From Paraspadella gotoi (taxonomy: Eukaryota > Chaetognatha), in the NCBI GenBank assembly GCA_051294375.1, contig CM119270.1, positions 10,622,766-10,686,765 on the forward strand: 64,000 nucleotides of DNA, given 5' to 3'. This document shows positions 45,652-58,386 of the stretch, piece by piece. Within the stretch, counting starts at the first letter, position 1; every line of letters starts with the position of its first letter. The translations under genes were made by a program, and so were the position numbers. The notes below the pieces were generated by a model. The model saw nothing but the letters and a program-made list of their open reading frames with translations, had not been told where the DNA came from and did no database searches.

Positions 45652-46360
45652 CTTTACCCATCAAAAAATAGGGAATCTGCACATCGAGAAAAACACGGCG
45701 GAAGGAAGAAAAAAAAGATGGCTTTTGTCGTTTTTTCTATTATTGAGGGGAGGGAACAGCAATTGCAGAGGGGGGATGGTAGGGGTAGGGTGGGAAGGGA
45801 GGGAATGGGGGCAGATGGTGGAGGGGTGGGCTGAAGCTGACTCATGGCGTTTATTTAATCTTCGACACTGTTACGTTTAAGCGTCGATGTTTGTGCTGGC
45901 AAAGGCGAGGCGAGATTCCGGTTGGTGTGGAAAGTCTAGGGTGCATGGAATAAGGGCGTGGGAGGAATAAGGGTAAAGAGAAAGGAAGGAATAAACCGCG
46001 GATTGGAGAAAGTAGAATTTTGAATAGTCGGATTGTTAGGAAAGGGATAGGGAAAGGGGAAAGTTGGATTTAACCCTTTTCTTTCTTTGTGTCGGGTATC
46101 CTTTTTATTTAATAATTCCTAAATCTTTCAAGAATCTAGCAATAGGTCGACCTAAACTCGTAATAACCGCTGTCGTATAACGTACATCAAGAATATCATT
46201 TAAGTAACAATTTTACTTCAGAGAGATGAAAAAGCAGAAATACGAAGTTTAAAAAGTGTTAACAAGAATCTCAGAACTGAGACAACAACACTTTCGTTAG
46301 CACGCCCTCCTCCTCCCCGACTCCTGAAGGAGGTTCCGGAGGCCTCCCCCAAAAAACGGT
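44014..46360. other. Non-coding region with simple repeats
   Basis: A CT tract lies at about 44,551-44,582 and a GAC trinucleotide run at about 45,615-45,650. The segment 44,590-45,118 is repeated in shorter form at 48,595-49,056. No gene was recognised; open frames in this part are simple-repeat translations. Confidence 0.55.
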
Positions 46361-46519
46361 TTTCAAAAGGCTTTTTTTTTTCGCTTGGCGATACTAAAAA
46401 CCAAAGGCGTGACTTTCGGCTTGACGTGGTAGTCCGGCAAACCGACGTCGCTTACGCCGTTATCGTTTTCGCCTCGAAATTTTTCATCGTCGCTCTTTTT
46501 TACCGTCATATCGGCGGTC

Positions 46520-47070
46520 GCTCGTCCATTGAGTCGATGGTGATCGGTTGTAGATCCGGTTTTCGGCGTAGGCTTTGTCATTTGGGCAGTAAGGCTTCGA
46601 TGCATTAAGAGTTCGACTGGTGGGGTCCGTTTAGTCATTGAGCGTAGGCATTCGTCATTGAGTCGATGGTGTTCGGTTTAGTCATTGGCGTAGGCTCGTC
46701 ATTGAGGATCGATGGTAAATCGGACTTAGGTTCGTTGGCAGTAAGGCTTTGGGTCATTGGCGTAGGCTTCGGCTCCATGTGAGATCGATGGATGTCATGG
46801 TTTGAGTCCATATGGCGTAGGCCATCGTCAATTGAGTCGATGAGTATCGGCTTAGTCCCGTTGGACGTAGGCCTTTGAAATCATTGGCGTTGGCTTGTCA
46901 TTGAAGTCGATGGTAGTTCGGTTTAGTCGTATGTGCGTAGGCTTCGTCATTGAGGCACGTAAAGCTTCGTCATTAGAGTCGATTGGTGTCGGGTTTAAGT
47001 CGTTGGCGTAGTCTTCGGTCATTGAGCGTGACTTCGTTCATTGAGGTCCGGGTGCGTCATTGGCATTGTC
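46520..47070. repeat. Degenerate 45-bp minisatellite
   Basis: About a dozen diverged units around GTCATTGAGTCGATGGTG and TTAGTCATTGGCGTAGGCTTC alternate over 0.5 kb. The ideal 45-bp unit is open on the minus strand as KPTPMTKPNTIDSMT. Most units carry indels, so no long frame survives. An open frame at 46,363-46,638 (-) contains one partial unit (MTKPTP). Confidence 0.7.
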
Positions 47071-48569
47071 TTCATCACTAATCTACTTAATGCTTGGCTT
47101 TTACTATTTGTATCAATATTGTCGTTTGTCACAGCAATTGGTTTTGTTCTATGCGTTGACTTCATTATGACATTGGATTATTTCCATTGCAATGGCTACA
47201 ATGCAAGAAATCGGCTTGGTCAACCCCATCTACTCCTCGTTCAATAGCGTCATTGACTTTGCCATTGACTAACTCATTAGAATATCCACTTCATCAAGTG
47301 TCTGGTTTCGGTCCTAACCGTCATCATTCCGTCATTCTGCTATCGATGTTGGCGTCGCCCTCGGTCATGGAAGCATTGGCGATAATCAGTCGATTCGTTT
47401 CAAGAAAGGACGCGGCTGGAGGAAAGATAGCGCATTGTAACTTTGAGAGCGTCATTTTTCCAAGTGAGCAGCATGTTTACTTTGTAAGTGACTCAATGAC
47501 GACAAGATCGACCACAAAGGACGACGACAAAGTCGAACGACGGGTGACCTTACAAATGTCACCACTGGTCGAAATCTCACCACACTCAACCGTTTAGTGG
47601 AGGAAAAGTTCCTGCACCCACGTTCCCAAACGCTAATTCTTGTTTTTTTTAATATTTTGGTATTTTCCTTTGTTATGTTTAACCTTTTTCTGTTTGTTAT
47701 GGTTTCAAACCATTACATTAGATTATTTGAATTGCAAAAAAGCTTCTTAATTTTTGACCAAAAAATAATCCATTTTGAAAGTCGCCACAACTTCGCCCTT
47801 TTTTAGTTGCGCACCGCGAAGTACTCGCGAATTACTCTATAAAGTCAACGTTTCGGTCAGTACGGATCGGATCGGGTCCATCGTCGTATGTCTTTCTGTC
47901 GGTCTGTTCCAACTTTCGTTAAAAATGCTCAGAACTTGCATTATATGTTAATTTAAGTATAAATTGGTTGCTCATTTGTCAAGTCAGAAAAAACCATCAA
48001 ATCTAAGAATAAAAAACAAATTCCGATACAGAACGTGTCAGAAATAACACGGGCTAAGAAAGTTATTTGTAGTCATTAGTCATTTCATGTCATTTCGTGT
48101 CATAATCACGAGAAATATCGTGATAAGGCAGTCAACTGCGGCGCAACATATTTGGTATTACGCGTTTCTTGATTTTTCTTTCTTTTCTTCTTTCTTTTTC
48201 TTTCTTTCTTATCTTTCTCTTTCTTCTCTTTCAATTTCTTATCTTGTTCTTTCTTTCTTTCTTTCTTTCTTTCTTTTTTCTTTCCTGTCTTTCTTTCTTT
48301 CATTTTACTCATTTAATATATTCTCTGTTTCTCTTCGTGCCGGTTCTTGCACACCCACTATTCTTTTCCTTTTCTTCTCTCTCCCGGGGTCTCTCTTGCA
48401 TTACTCCCCTAGGAAAATTCTCCTGCAAGAATTCTGTCTCCTCTCCTTGCTTTTAAAATAAAGTTCATCACATGAATCTATGGCGTATCTCACCCTTAGA
48501 GCCAATCCCTCATCTCCGCCAGGCGCTGCTCCCTCACTTTATTCTCTCTCTCTATCTCCCCTTCAATCT
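47071..48569. other. Unassigned DNA with short open frames
   Basis: An open frame of 136 codons at 47,187-47,597 (+) matches nothing I recognise and may be chance. A CTTT-rich tract lies at about 48,176-48,302. Nothing else is supportable. Confidence 0.45.
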
Positions 48570-48594
48570 NNNNNNNNNNNNNNNNNNNNNNNNN
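48570..48594. other. Assembly gap (25 N)
   Basis: A run of N just after a CT-rich stretch. Confidence 0.99.
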
Positions 48595-49056
48595 CTGCCC
48601 TTCCTCCTCTTCCCTCTTTCCCTCACCTCCTTCGGGGCTGAGCCTTTTTTCCGGCCCAACGATGATGGTTATAACGCCGATGATGACCCCTGATCGCATT
48701 TTTTCCTTTATTTTCTTTTCTTCTTTTTTCCTTATTTTTTTTCTTTTCTTCTTTTTTCCTCATTTTTTTTCTTTTCCTCCATCCATTTTGGGACCGACGT
48801 TTCCTTCTCTCGAAAGAGTGAGGCGCCACAAAAGCTTCGAGAGACCGAAGACCAGCTTCCACTTTTTCTTTCTGTCAACTTCTTTGTTTTTCTTTCTTTA
48901 TTGTTCTTTCTGTTCTATTCTTCTTTCTTTATTATTTTCACTTTTTTTCTCCGCTATATTCGTTTTCTCGTCACTGTCTCTCCTTTTGATTTGCGTCTCC
49001 TCACTTAGCAAAATTTTTAAACTTATTTTAATAAATTTTGTGCTCCGTGATCATTG
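48595..49056. repeat. Second copy of the 44,590-45,118 segment
   Basis: It shares CTTCGGGGCTGAGCC, AACGATGATGGTTATAACG and GCTTCGAGAGACCGAAGACC with 44,590-45,118 and ends at the same GTGATCATTGTAA. Here the copy at 44,590 has the extra bases, so this one appears to be the cleaner version. Confidence 0.8.
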
Positions 49057-49298
49057 TAAATTAATTGTTTTCTTAATCATAGATGATAGCGCATACAACT
49101 ATTACATAAAATAAAAATACCATAACTAAAACAAACAAAACTCTGAAACAAACCCCAAGAGTGAACTTTGAATAGAATAGAATAATAAAGAAAGAGGAAC
49201 CAAATTCGTCTGATAAAATACATCCGATACTGACTACGGACTATGGAACAAAATAAATTTCCGAACAGATGTCAACCTTCTTCTTTTCCCTTTGCCGC

Positions 49299-49476
49299 TG
49301 GGGTGGGGATGTGGCGCATCAGCTATCCCGGGATCTACACGCGGGTTCAATCCTTTCTTACTTGGATCGAAAAAAGAACTCGTGCTCCCCGGGAATCGAG
49401 TGTTTTGGCGCCGAGACCAGTGCGCCGAAGTCAACAATCTCGTTGCGTCTTTCTCCGGATTGCGAGCCCGGCTTGA
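49299..49476 (+). pseudogene. Broken copy of the last protease exon
   Basis: It corresponds to 30,094-30,277. It keeps [13 protein letters not shown] but has several frameshifts, and the splice acceptor CAG is altered. No upstream protease exons are present on this side, because the copied interval starts inside the last intron. Confidence 0.8.
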
Positions 49477-51664
49477 ATAGACCAATGGAAACAAGCTTAA
49501 TGAAATTTAAACAAATAAACGAAACAAGCAATGGAACTGTTACATCTGCCTGCTGTCCTTGTTATCTAAGGACACTTTTAGCTTCAACTTTAAAACCTTT
49601 TTTACGGTCATTTCTTGAAATTAGGGATTTGTTAAGATCATGATTACACAATTTTTTTGCTCTGCACACTGATTGCAAATTTTAGTATTAAGTGTAATTT
49701 TACTGCTCGCATAGCATTTGATTTAGAGTTTTCAATCTTATTAGTGCAATAATAGAGTATTCATAAAACTATAATATTTATAAAATTTTACAGTTGCTAG
49801 GATAAATAGTAGGAGACAAAAAACCATTTAAAATCATTTATATATATATATATATTAATAAAATTCAACAACGACTAGTAAAACTCATTCATGCACAAAT
49901 TGTATATAAAAAAAACCTGCATAAATGAGGGTAATAGAAATGTCAACCAATCACGATTTCTATTCTGTGAATTAAAAAAAGAAAAAAAATCCCTAGAATC
50001 AAAGATAATCAGATAATTGAATTATTTAGAAGAAAAAAGACCATGAAGACCAACGAGTTAATAACAATTTCGGTATTTTCAGGCTCGACTCGAATAACAA
50101 CAACAAAGGGGACAAAATGTAACGAAAAGCGACAAGTGAAATATAAAACTACACAGAAGAAACGAGATTAAGAGGAGCAAGAAAGGGAAAACTGACCTTT
50201 TTCATTAACGTCGTAATTTTCATGGAATCATTGTTTTTAAGGCACAAATGAATTAGTAAAAATAAGATGAATGGTGTAGTCTGAAAATTTAATGAATGAG
50301 TTTTGTGAAAATATTCAAAAAATAACTTAACACGGATTCAAAAGGGAGTGGAATGAAAAGATCAAAACTGATTTTGACTCTGGTAGAAAAATTGGCTGAC
50401 GTTTTTTATTTTTCAACCCCCAGTGGTCCAGTTTCCTTATGTTTTTATTTATGTGCTCCATCAATAGCAGGGTCGAATTTAAAAAAAAAAAATTTGCCAT
50501 TGAACAATAAGAATGTTAAAAGCTTTTTCACAACTAACAATGACAGCCATTTTTATTTTGCTGTTTTTAATAAAATAAAAATTTCAGCATTGAAAAAATT
50601 GAAAAAGAACAATGATCTGGCAACATCCAGTGCTCATTAAACCTTGAAAATATATTAATAAGAAATTTGTTACACGCTCCGAAAACATTTAACAACTAAA
50701 TAAATGTAAAAGAAATTAAAAAATTATTGGCTCAATATTTTTTCACAATGAGTTTAAAATAGAACTATCAAAATAAGAGAAAAAATACTGCAATAAGCTG
50801 CGGAAGTTGTATGATAAAGTAATTAAAATCATTTGTTTATATTAGGAATAATAAACGTCAAGAAATTTTTTACTACATAAAATGAACAAATAATTAATCA
50901 CACATTCAGTCAGTTAAGAGTTATTAACAACTCTTTTCATTTCACTCCCATTTTTGAATGCCGTGTATAAAAAGGCAGAAACGAAATTAACCTATAACTT
51001 TTTTTTTCTAAAAAAAATATGCAATAAACAGACAATCAGATTTAGAGAAGACAGAGACAAACTGAGCAATGAAAGTTATTTTAGGCGACGACGACATACA
51101 AAATAAATCAATCAAGCAGGCTGCCGACAAGCAAAATTTCCAACACAAGCAACATTTGACCAGTACGAATTTGTGGATTGGTGGATCAGTGGGCTGAAGA
51201 CAACTATCGTAATCCATAGCACGCCATGGAAAGGGTTCCCAAGGCTGTGAACCAGACTTGACGGGTTTTTCAGCCCCCGGAGTTTACGGCGTCTCACGCT
51301 TACCCGCAGGTTATGTACCGGATTGGGAATAAAACCCGGTAGCCTTTTACTCAATGTTTCACAACTGGTCAGACTGATGCTTATTGCTTCATATATGGCG
51401 GTAAACTATGCAATGCCGATTACACGATGACGACGTAATGACAATGAGAGAAAGATCTTAACTTGAATTTTGCTTAAATTAAAACTAATTTTAATTTAAA
51501 TTTCCTTTAAAAAAATTTCAAATAAACGAATCTCGAGGCTTATTTAGTATTTCTTCATATTAATTCTCTAAATAAAAGTTACTTTTACTTTCTCCTTTAC
51601 TTTCTTAATAACCGAACGTACGAACCCATCTCGCCAAATCCTTAATCCCTTCCCCAAAATAAAG

Positions 51665-54600
51665 ACTAGAATGCCGCTCAGCGTCAACGCCTCCTACATC
51701 CGGTTTGACCGTCGTCGTCCCATAACGAGGCTACAACCGACCGAATCATCCCCTCGACGCGCTCAACTCTTTTCGTTGCGGGAAAAAATATAGATCAAAA
51801 TATAATATATAGCATGCGATAAAAAAATAAAGATGCTAAAAAGGATAAAAAAAACAGATAGTCTTTAATTTCGTCCGACATTGTCGTTCCGTCGTGTTTT
51901 TGAGGCTCGACGGACGAATCGCACCAAGTCGGTCGAGTCCACGTCCCCGCTCGGGAAGACGTTGCCCGTCTTTGGCGCCCTTTATCGTTTAAAAAATGTT
52001 TTTATATTAAAGTAATAATTTCGTATCTCGTATCTTTTCCAATGATCTCATCACCGGCCAATCAAATCTACCCACCAAGTGACTGCAACAGCCCGTGGAT
52101 TGTCGTAGACCTCTCGACCAAGAGAGGATCGATCTGCTCTTGGTTCATCGTCTCAGATGCCTCCGCGAGTGAGTGCGTGAAGAGTTCGGACCGAAGTCAG
52201 CGGCCATCAAAGAGGCGAGGGAGAGGGTGGAGGATTTCGCGCCTCGTGGACTGAGGACAGATAGAGGGAGAGAAGCTCGGTGTAACCTGGGATTAAAAGG
52301 GACACGGAAGTTGGTAAAGGGGAGCAGGGGGGTTGGGCTCATTTAGCTTAGACTGTATTGGGATATTAAAAAAGTATTCTTGTTCAAATTCATGCTGATT
52401 CCTACAATTTTTCTACAGTAAATAATTCAAATGTTTTTTATATTAAAAGTCGTCTCAAGTGTTTTGAAGCATTTTTTTTTTTTCTTCGCATGCATCCCTT
52501 GCGAGCCGTAGACCAATCAGCGGCTAAGGTTATGCAGCAGTAGCAGCAGCTGTGAACCAACAGGACCTTTAGTTTGCTTTTCACTTTATTGGTGATTTCT
52601 TTTTTCCGTTTAAAACGCCAACAGGTTCGGATATATTTTTTGTGGCGATTAACGAAAAGTCGCTATAAGATCTATCACGTATGCGACTTCTATCCTCATA
52701 GTTTAGTTGATAATTTATTGGTAATTAAACGAACTTTAAACGCGAAATCTTCCCTAAATTGGCGGGTACCGTTGAGGAGTCAACAACCGCCCCACTAAGT
52801 AAAGTCTCCTGTTTTTTTTAATTTTTTTTATTTTATTTTTTTGTTGACTCTTTCTGCCGTTTTGGGATAATAAGTTTAACGCGAATGCTCATCGCCTTTG
52901 ACGAATCTTTTTCGCAGAAATTTATCTCGCTGATCAAAAATGAGTTCGATGGAGAACCCGAGAAAAGTGACAGCCGTTCACGTCTGGCGCAATCACTGTG
53001 GTTCCTCCTATCTTTCCCGGCTTGGTTTCGGTAAGGGAATAGTAAAGTAAAATAAGTAAAATAAGTAATGGCGAATCAATCTTTAGAATCAATCAAATCA
53101 AATAAACTAACTATAAAATGAAACGGCAATCGGACTGAAGCTGAAAGAAGAACTAAAATTTTAGTCAGTTATTTCATCAAACGATCAAGACATTTGCAAA
53201 TAGAATTCCTTTCGCATCACAGGACCACACACGGGGATGGTTCGTCCTTGGCGAGGCGTGGTCTCGTCACGTTTTCCAGTCGGAGACTGTGAAACCAAAT
53301 TGGTTCATCGTCATCTTCACCGTCGCTGGCTACGGCTTCGGCAGAGGCTTCCCCCGACAGCACCAGACGTAAGTTAAGATGATTTAAAACTAAATTGATT
53401 ATCCGCCGTATTCGAGTATTAAATCTTTCTACTCACCATCATCATCCTTTACTATCGTTTGAAAAATTTGGAATATCCTAGTTAGGAACTGAGAATTACA
53501 AATCAGTTGTCTAAAGATCATCGGTAGCGATATCACATCAACTCAATAAAAATTGACGGTTTTTTTTTCATTCATGAAAAAAAATCCTGAAGCCTTTCTC
53601 TGTTGTTGGCTTGGCCGGAGGACTCAATTCCTCTTCATGCTTCGACGTGGAAAACAGAGCTGAGGTTTAGGTGATCAATTCACGTGGTGGGCGAGCCGGT
53701 TTCCGGTTACTTTGCTCAAACGGAACGATGTGAAAGCAAAAAGGAAAGAATTTATCGGAAACGGACGTGGACCTACGACGAAAGAGCGGGGCCTATTTCA
53801 CACGACTTGATTTGGAGAATTTTCGCAATAAATCTAAGAAGAATAAATGCGAATCTGTACTTAAGTTTTCTTTTCATTTGGCAGTTAGTGTGTGTGCAAA
53901 TGTTTGGTCAGTGCTTATAAAATCTGTGATCTTCCGTTGCTTTAAAATTTGTGTTTTAACTTTAGCCTTCAACATCATTAACATTATCATAAACAGTGAG
54001 CAACATTAAACATTAAGTTTTGTTATTGTCAAAATGTTTTTTTACGGTAATAATAAAAAAAACGATCCCTCATTTAAACGCACCAAACAAATTTTCTAAA
54101 AGTATAACAACAACCTGCACTGCCCAGTTGTGGATGAAATCCTTGGCGGGTGCAGTGAGAAGCGGACGGAGTTCGGACGCAAAGAAACTGATCAACCATG
54201 AGAAGAATGAAGTGAGGTGTTGTCCGGACGAAGGATCGAGGAAGTAAGAGTTGTAGCAGAACTGGATGTGTTCAGCGTGGATGTTTGGACGTCTGGTCAG
54301 GTAGGGATGATGACATACGTGATCGTTGACATAATATGAAAATAAATTTTATATTAATAGTATCATATAAACAGAATATATCACAGCTGGCAAGAGTCTC
54401 TGGGCAATTGAAGAGGCAAGAAGAATGGAGTCGTCAGGTTCGTGGTCTCTCCACATCGCTTCTCGCATGTCGAAAAAACATCGCGTGAAGAGTAATGAAT
54501 GCATTCGAATCATTCCACGACCTGAGGATATCAGTCAAACAATCAATCAATCAATCAATCAATGACAATCTTATAAGATCAAAAACAGTGTTAAAAAGCT

Positions 54601-57450
54601 TAACAGCAACAGACAACCCTTTTTACCCTTCAATAAGAGCGATCTGGGTCTTACTTGTTGAGTTGCACGAAAAAGGCTTGAGTGGTTTTGGCGAAATCTG
54701 ATGGAATCCGCGAACGATTTCGTGGGTCATGTTCAAAAGGGTGTACAATAGAGTCCGAACCTAAAGGAAGTGAATGGTAAATATATAATGTGTATATATG
54801 AATGATAATATATGTAGTTGTCACTATTTATTTTGAAAAGAGATTTATTGTTTCATTTACCCCGTGAGCCAATTCTGATGAAACGAAAAATTAATTATAT
54901 GTTAAACTATATGCCAATAAGAAATAATTTATAAAAACCAATTGAAAGAAAAATCTATGTGACTTTTTCACAAAAAGTGCAAAAGCATTGCTTAAAAAAC
55001 TTCTATATAATATCTCTATATATGTAAAGTTGAATGCTCATAACAACCTTGGTCTGCTTACAAACCTTTCAAGCTCTAAATCACCAAAATAAAAAAATAT
55101 TGTATTTTTACCGGTTGGACCTCAGGATAAGCTAAGTGAATATCCCCTCTTATTCTCTGAATCTTGTATGTTTGAAAATTTAAGTTAGAAAAACTTTTAT
55201 GCAGCGGATGTTGTGATTCGCCTGGTTTACTTAATCTGAGCTTAAATTACCAATTTTTTAAATTTGTTTGTCTCTTATATACTTATGCTCTCTCTATCTT
55301 TAGGCTCTCTATATTAGTATCTATGAAGCTAATTAATAGGCAGTTTGAATAGACATCTTCGTCTTCCGAGATAATCTTTTGACTCAAAAAAGCTTATTCT
55401 TGAAATGCTTAGTCACCAGCTAGAACTATTTCAATAATAAGACTGGAGGCATCATTCTCTCAAAAATCAAAAGATTTATGGATCTTAATAGTGTTGTCAA
55501 TATTATTATATTATCTCTATATTATATTATGTTACACAGCCCTTAAAACTTAATACAAATTTATTCACTTGCACTCGAATTTTTACATTATTCATTATCT
55601 GCTCTTATATCTATTTGGCGATTTATATTCTCTATCGTTGTGAAAATAGATTTGAAGTATGTTAATGATAATGATTAAATATAATTTATCATAAAAACGT
55701 CCAAGTAGTTTATATATATATCTTATTTATAAATTATATTCTGAGTAGTCTATATCAATCTCAGTAAGTACTGAGAAGTAGTTTCTCTATTCGATTGATT
55801 TTGGCTCACGGGAAACATTAATTCGTCAAAAAATATTTTTTAATTTAGTACATTTCGATATCTATACTATCTCGTTTGACATTTGTCCCTTTTCCTGACT
55901 GAGTTATGTGAAAAGTGTCTTTTGCATCACAGTGAGCTGAAAAATGGCAAAAAGATCCAAAAACGAGAGAATCCTCGGCGAGTTAATTGTTTTCCTGAAA
56001 TCGGAGAAACTTAAATTGAATCTTGATTAAATTAAGTTATGTATGAAAAATCTCACGCGGGTCCGATCAGATTTGAAGATGTTGCCGATTCGCTGGGCGG
56101 AGTCGATTGTGTGTCTGAAACGGGGCGGAAAGCTGGGCACGACTGGACAAAGGAGCGTCTTCTTCGAACCGCCTCTTGGTTACTGGGAAAGTGAAATGTG
56201 TCGTCAAAGCAATGCTTCAACGAATTCTAAAAGTAGCTGCGCAGCGCGCAAAGCAAGAAAAAAAAAATATTTGGTTAAAAATCGATTTTTTATAATTTAT
56301 TGGTTGAAAATATCTTTTTAAGTAAAAGAGGTAAAAGCTCCTAACTTATATCTCTCTACTTGTTCTGCAAAATCTTCTTTTTCCTCTCAGCAGCTGTCTC
56401 AATCCCCTTCAGAAATCCACTCTTTCCTCATCCCGATCTTTTTCACGCATTTTCGAGTCGACAAACTTGAACAGAATCTTCGACTCTTCACGTGATCGTC
56501 GCATTGGACTCGTAGACGCATTTCCATGTTCTGTATGTAGTTGTTGGATAAAATGTAACTATGACTCTCATCTCTCTTCTCTCTTTTCTCTCCTCTCTCA
56601 TCTCTCCTCTCTCTCTCGTCTCTCTTCTGTCATCGTTTGTTCTCTCTCTTCTTCTTCTCTTCTCTACTCCTCTTCTTATACGCGTTTCGCCTGAAGAAAG
56701 CCCTTGCAAAGATTCACATGTATGATGGTCTGTCTGTATAGTATACTCTCTTATATTGTGTCTTCTTGTCCCACAACCCAGCAGATTCTCTTCTCTCTTT
56801 TGAGTCTGATCTTTTGCGTCCGGCTCGACCGACGACGGGTTCCGGAGTCCCTGCGGGAGTGGCTTCCGGCGTAGTGACGGCTGGAGTGGCTCGAGAGGGG
56901 GAAGACGGTAGGAGTGTCGGAATCGGCGGGCCGTGGTTATCGATAGAGATACATTGGGATAGGACGGGCTAAGAGTGGCAGAGAAATATGGATAATACTT
57001 GTTAAAGGGTAAAAGTTTTTATTTTTTATTATTTTACAACTTTGTACATTAGTATTAGTAAGATATACAGTAGCGATACATTAGAAAAGAAGGTTGTATG
57101 ACAAATTTATGAGTAAAATTACGATAATTTATTGTTGTTAATATACGAAGTAAAACATTTAGTTTAAAAATATAAAAATTTAACTATATTATTTACTTTA
57201 CTTGTTTAGTCACCTCGTTTTATCACCTTTCCTCTAAATCCGCACCGTTCTCATTTGACTATGAGACGCCGTCATCGTCCTCTTCGCGCCGGAGGCGACG
57301 CTTCAGAAGGCGCCCTGGCGCTCTTTTCCTCACCACCAAAAACTTTTCAGCGGCGGGAGAACGTCGTTCCCGGCAGAGATTCCGGCGTTGGCGGCGTCGT
57401 CGGCGCCGACATAGTTCTCGCGAAGCCTTTTTAGCGGTGTTTCGTCATCG
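51665..57450 (-). pseudogene. Broken copy of the HR96-like receptor
   Basis: All ten exons of 32,420-37,802 can be traced in order. Every one has indels, and the exon holding the P-box is partly replaced by unrelated sequence (about 56,715-56,760). A 75-bp AT-rich stretch at about 51,786-51,862 has no match in the intact gene. Not translatable; probably not a real second gene. Confidence 0.8.
52937..53733 (+). pseudogene. Broken copy of the nested membrane-protein gene
   Basis: It matches 33,577-34,333 in all three exons. The start region and each hydrophobic segment carry frameshifts (for example an extra A before the ATG and disrupted LFVAWAGG). Confidence 0.75.
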
Positions 57451-58386
57451 ATTCCTCTCCTTTGAAATCTCAATTCTTCGATCTCACGGCCAAAGTCTTG
57501 AAATGGCGCGCCTATTTTAAAAAAATCGGCGGCGCGTGGGGAGGGGTTTTGGAAAGGTTTTTATCAAAGGCACGACCGGGTTGCGTCCGACGCGAGTCGT
57601 CGAGAGAAGAACTAAGGCACAAAAAATTATGAAAATAGAATTGGTAGTATATTGTGAAATAGCATCGGTGAAAATGATTGAGGTAAACGGAAATTTTTTA
57701 AGAAAAATGATATAAAATAATCAACAGCATCAAAAAAGATTAATATTTTTGTATAAAATTTATTATATATATAAATTTTTCATAAAATAGCGTTTTAAGT
57801 TAATGAAGATCAAGACGAAAAGATATAAGTAACCATTTCTGCCCAATAACAGTGGCAAAGCATAATAACGCCTTGACGCTTGTTTATAAATTGAACTATA
57901 AATATTTTTTGTAACGATACTATTTATAGCAAGAGTCTCTTTCTTACAGTAGAAGATCCAAAAGCATACTCTTATTGCAAGAAGAAAAAAAAACAAAAAC
58001 AAAAGGAACATCAATGGCAAATAGTAAAAAACAATAAGCAAAATATGGACAAAACAATTACACAGTTGACTAAATTGCATGATTGTGCTCTGTGCAGCTA
58101 GTGAAACTGCTCTTTAACTTAGTTTAAAGCCGGACGTCAACAGCGGCTGTCAGTTTTCATTGGAATTTTTTTGTGAATGGCATGACGTCATTGCGGGATC
58201 CAAAGCGCGAACTGTTGACGATATCTGACGCTGGAACGGTGACTTCGTCGTGGCTTAGTTTTCGTCAATTTTCGTCAGCTTGCCAATATCCGACAATTCT
58301 TTCTATATTTTCTAACGGTTTTGTCAATCATTGTATGCCATATTTAAATCATTTTATTTTTTTACAAATAACACTTGACGTTTAAT

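Noticed and set aside
47187-47597. A 136-codon protein gene
   Set aside because: No recognisable domain, no splice context, and it sits beside degenerate repeats, so chance cannot be excluded.
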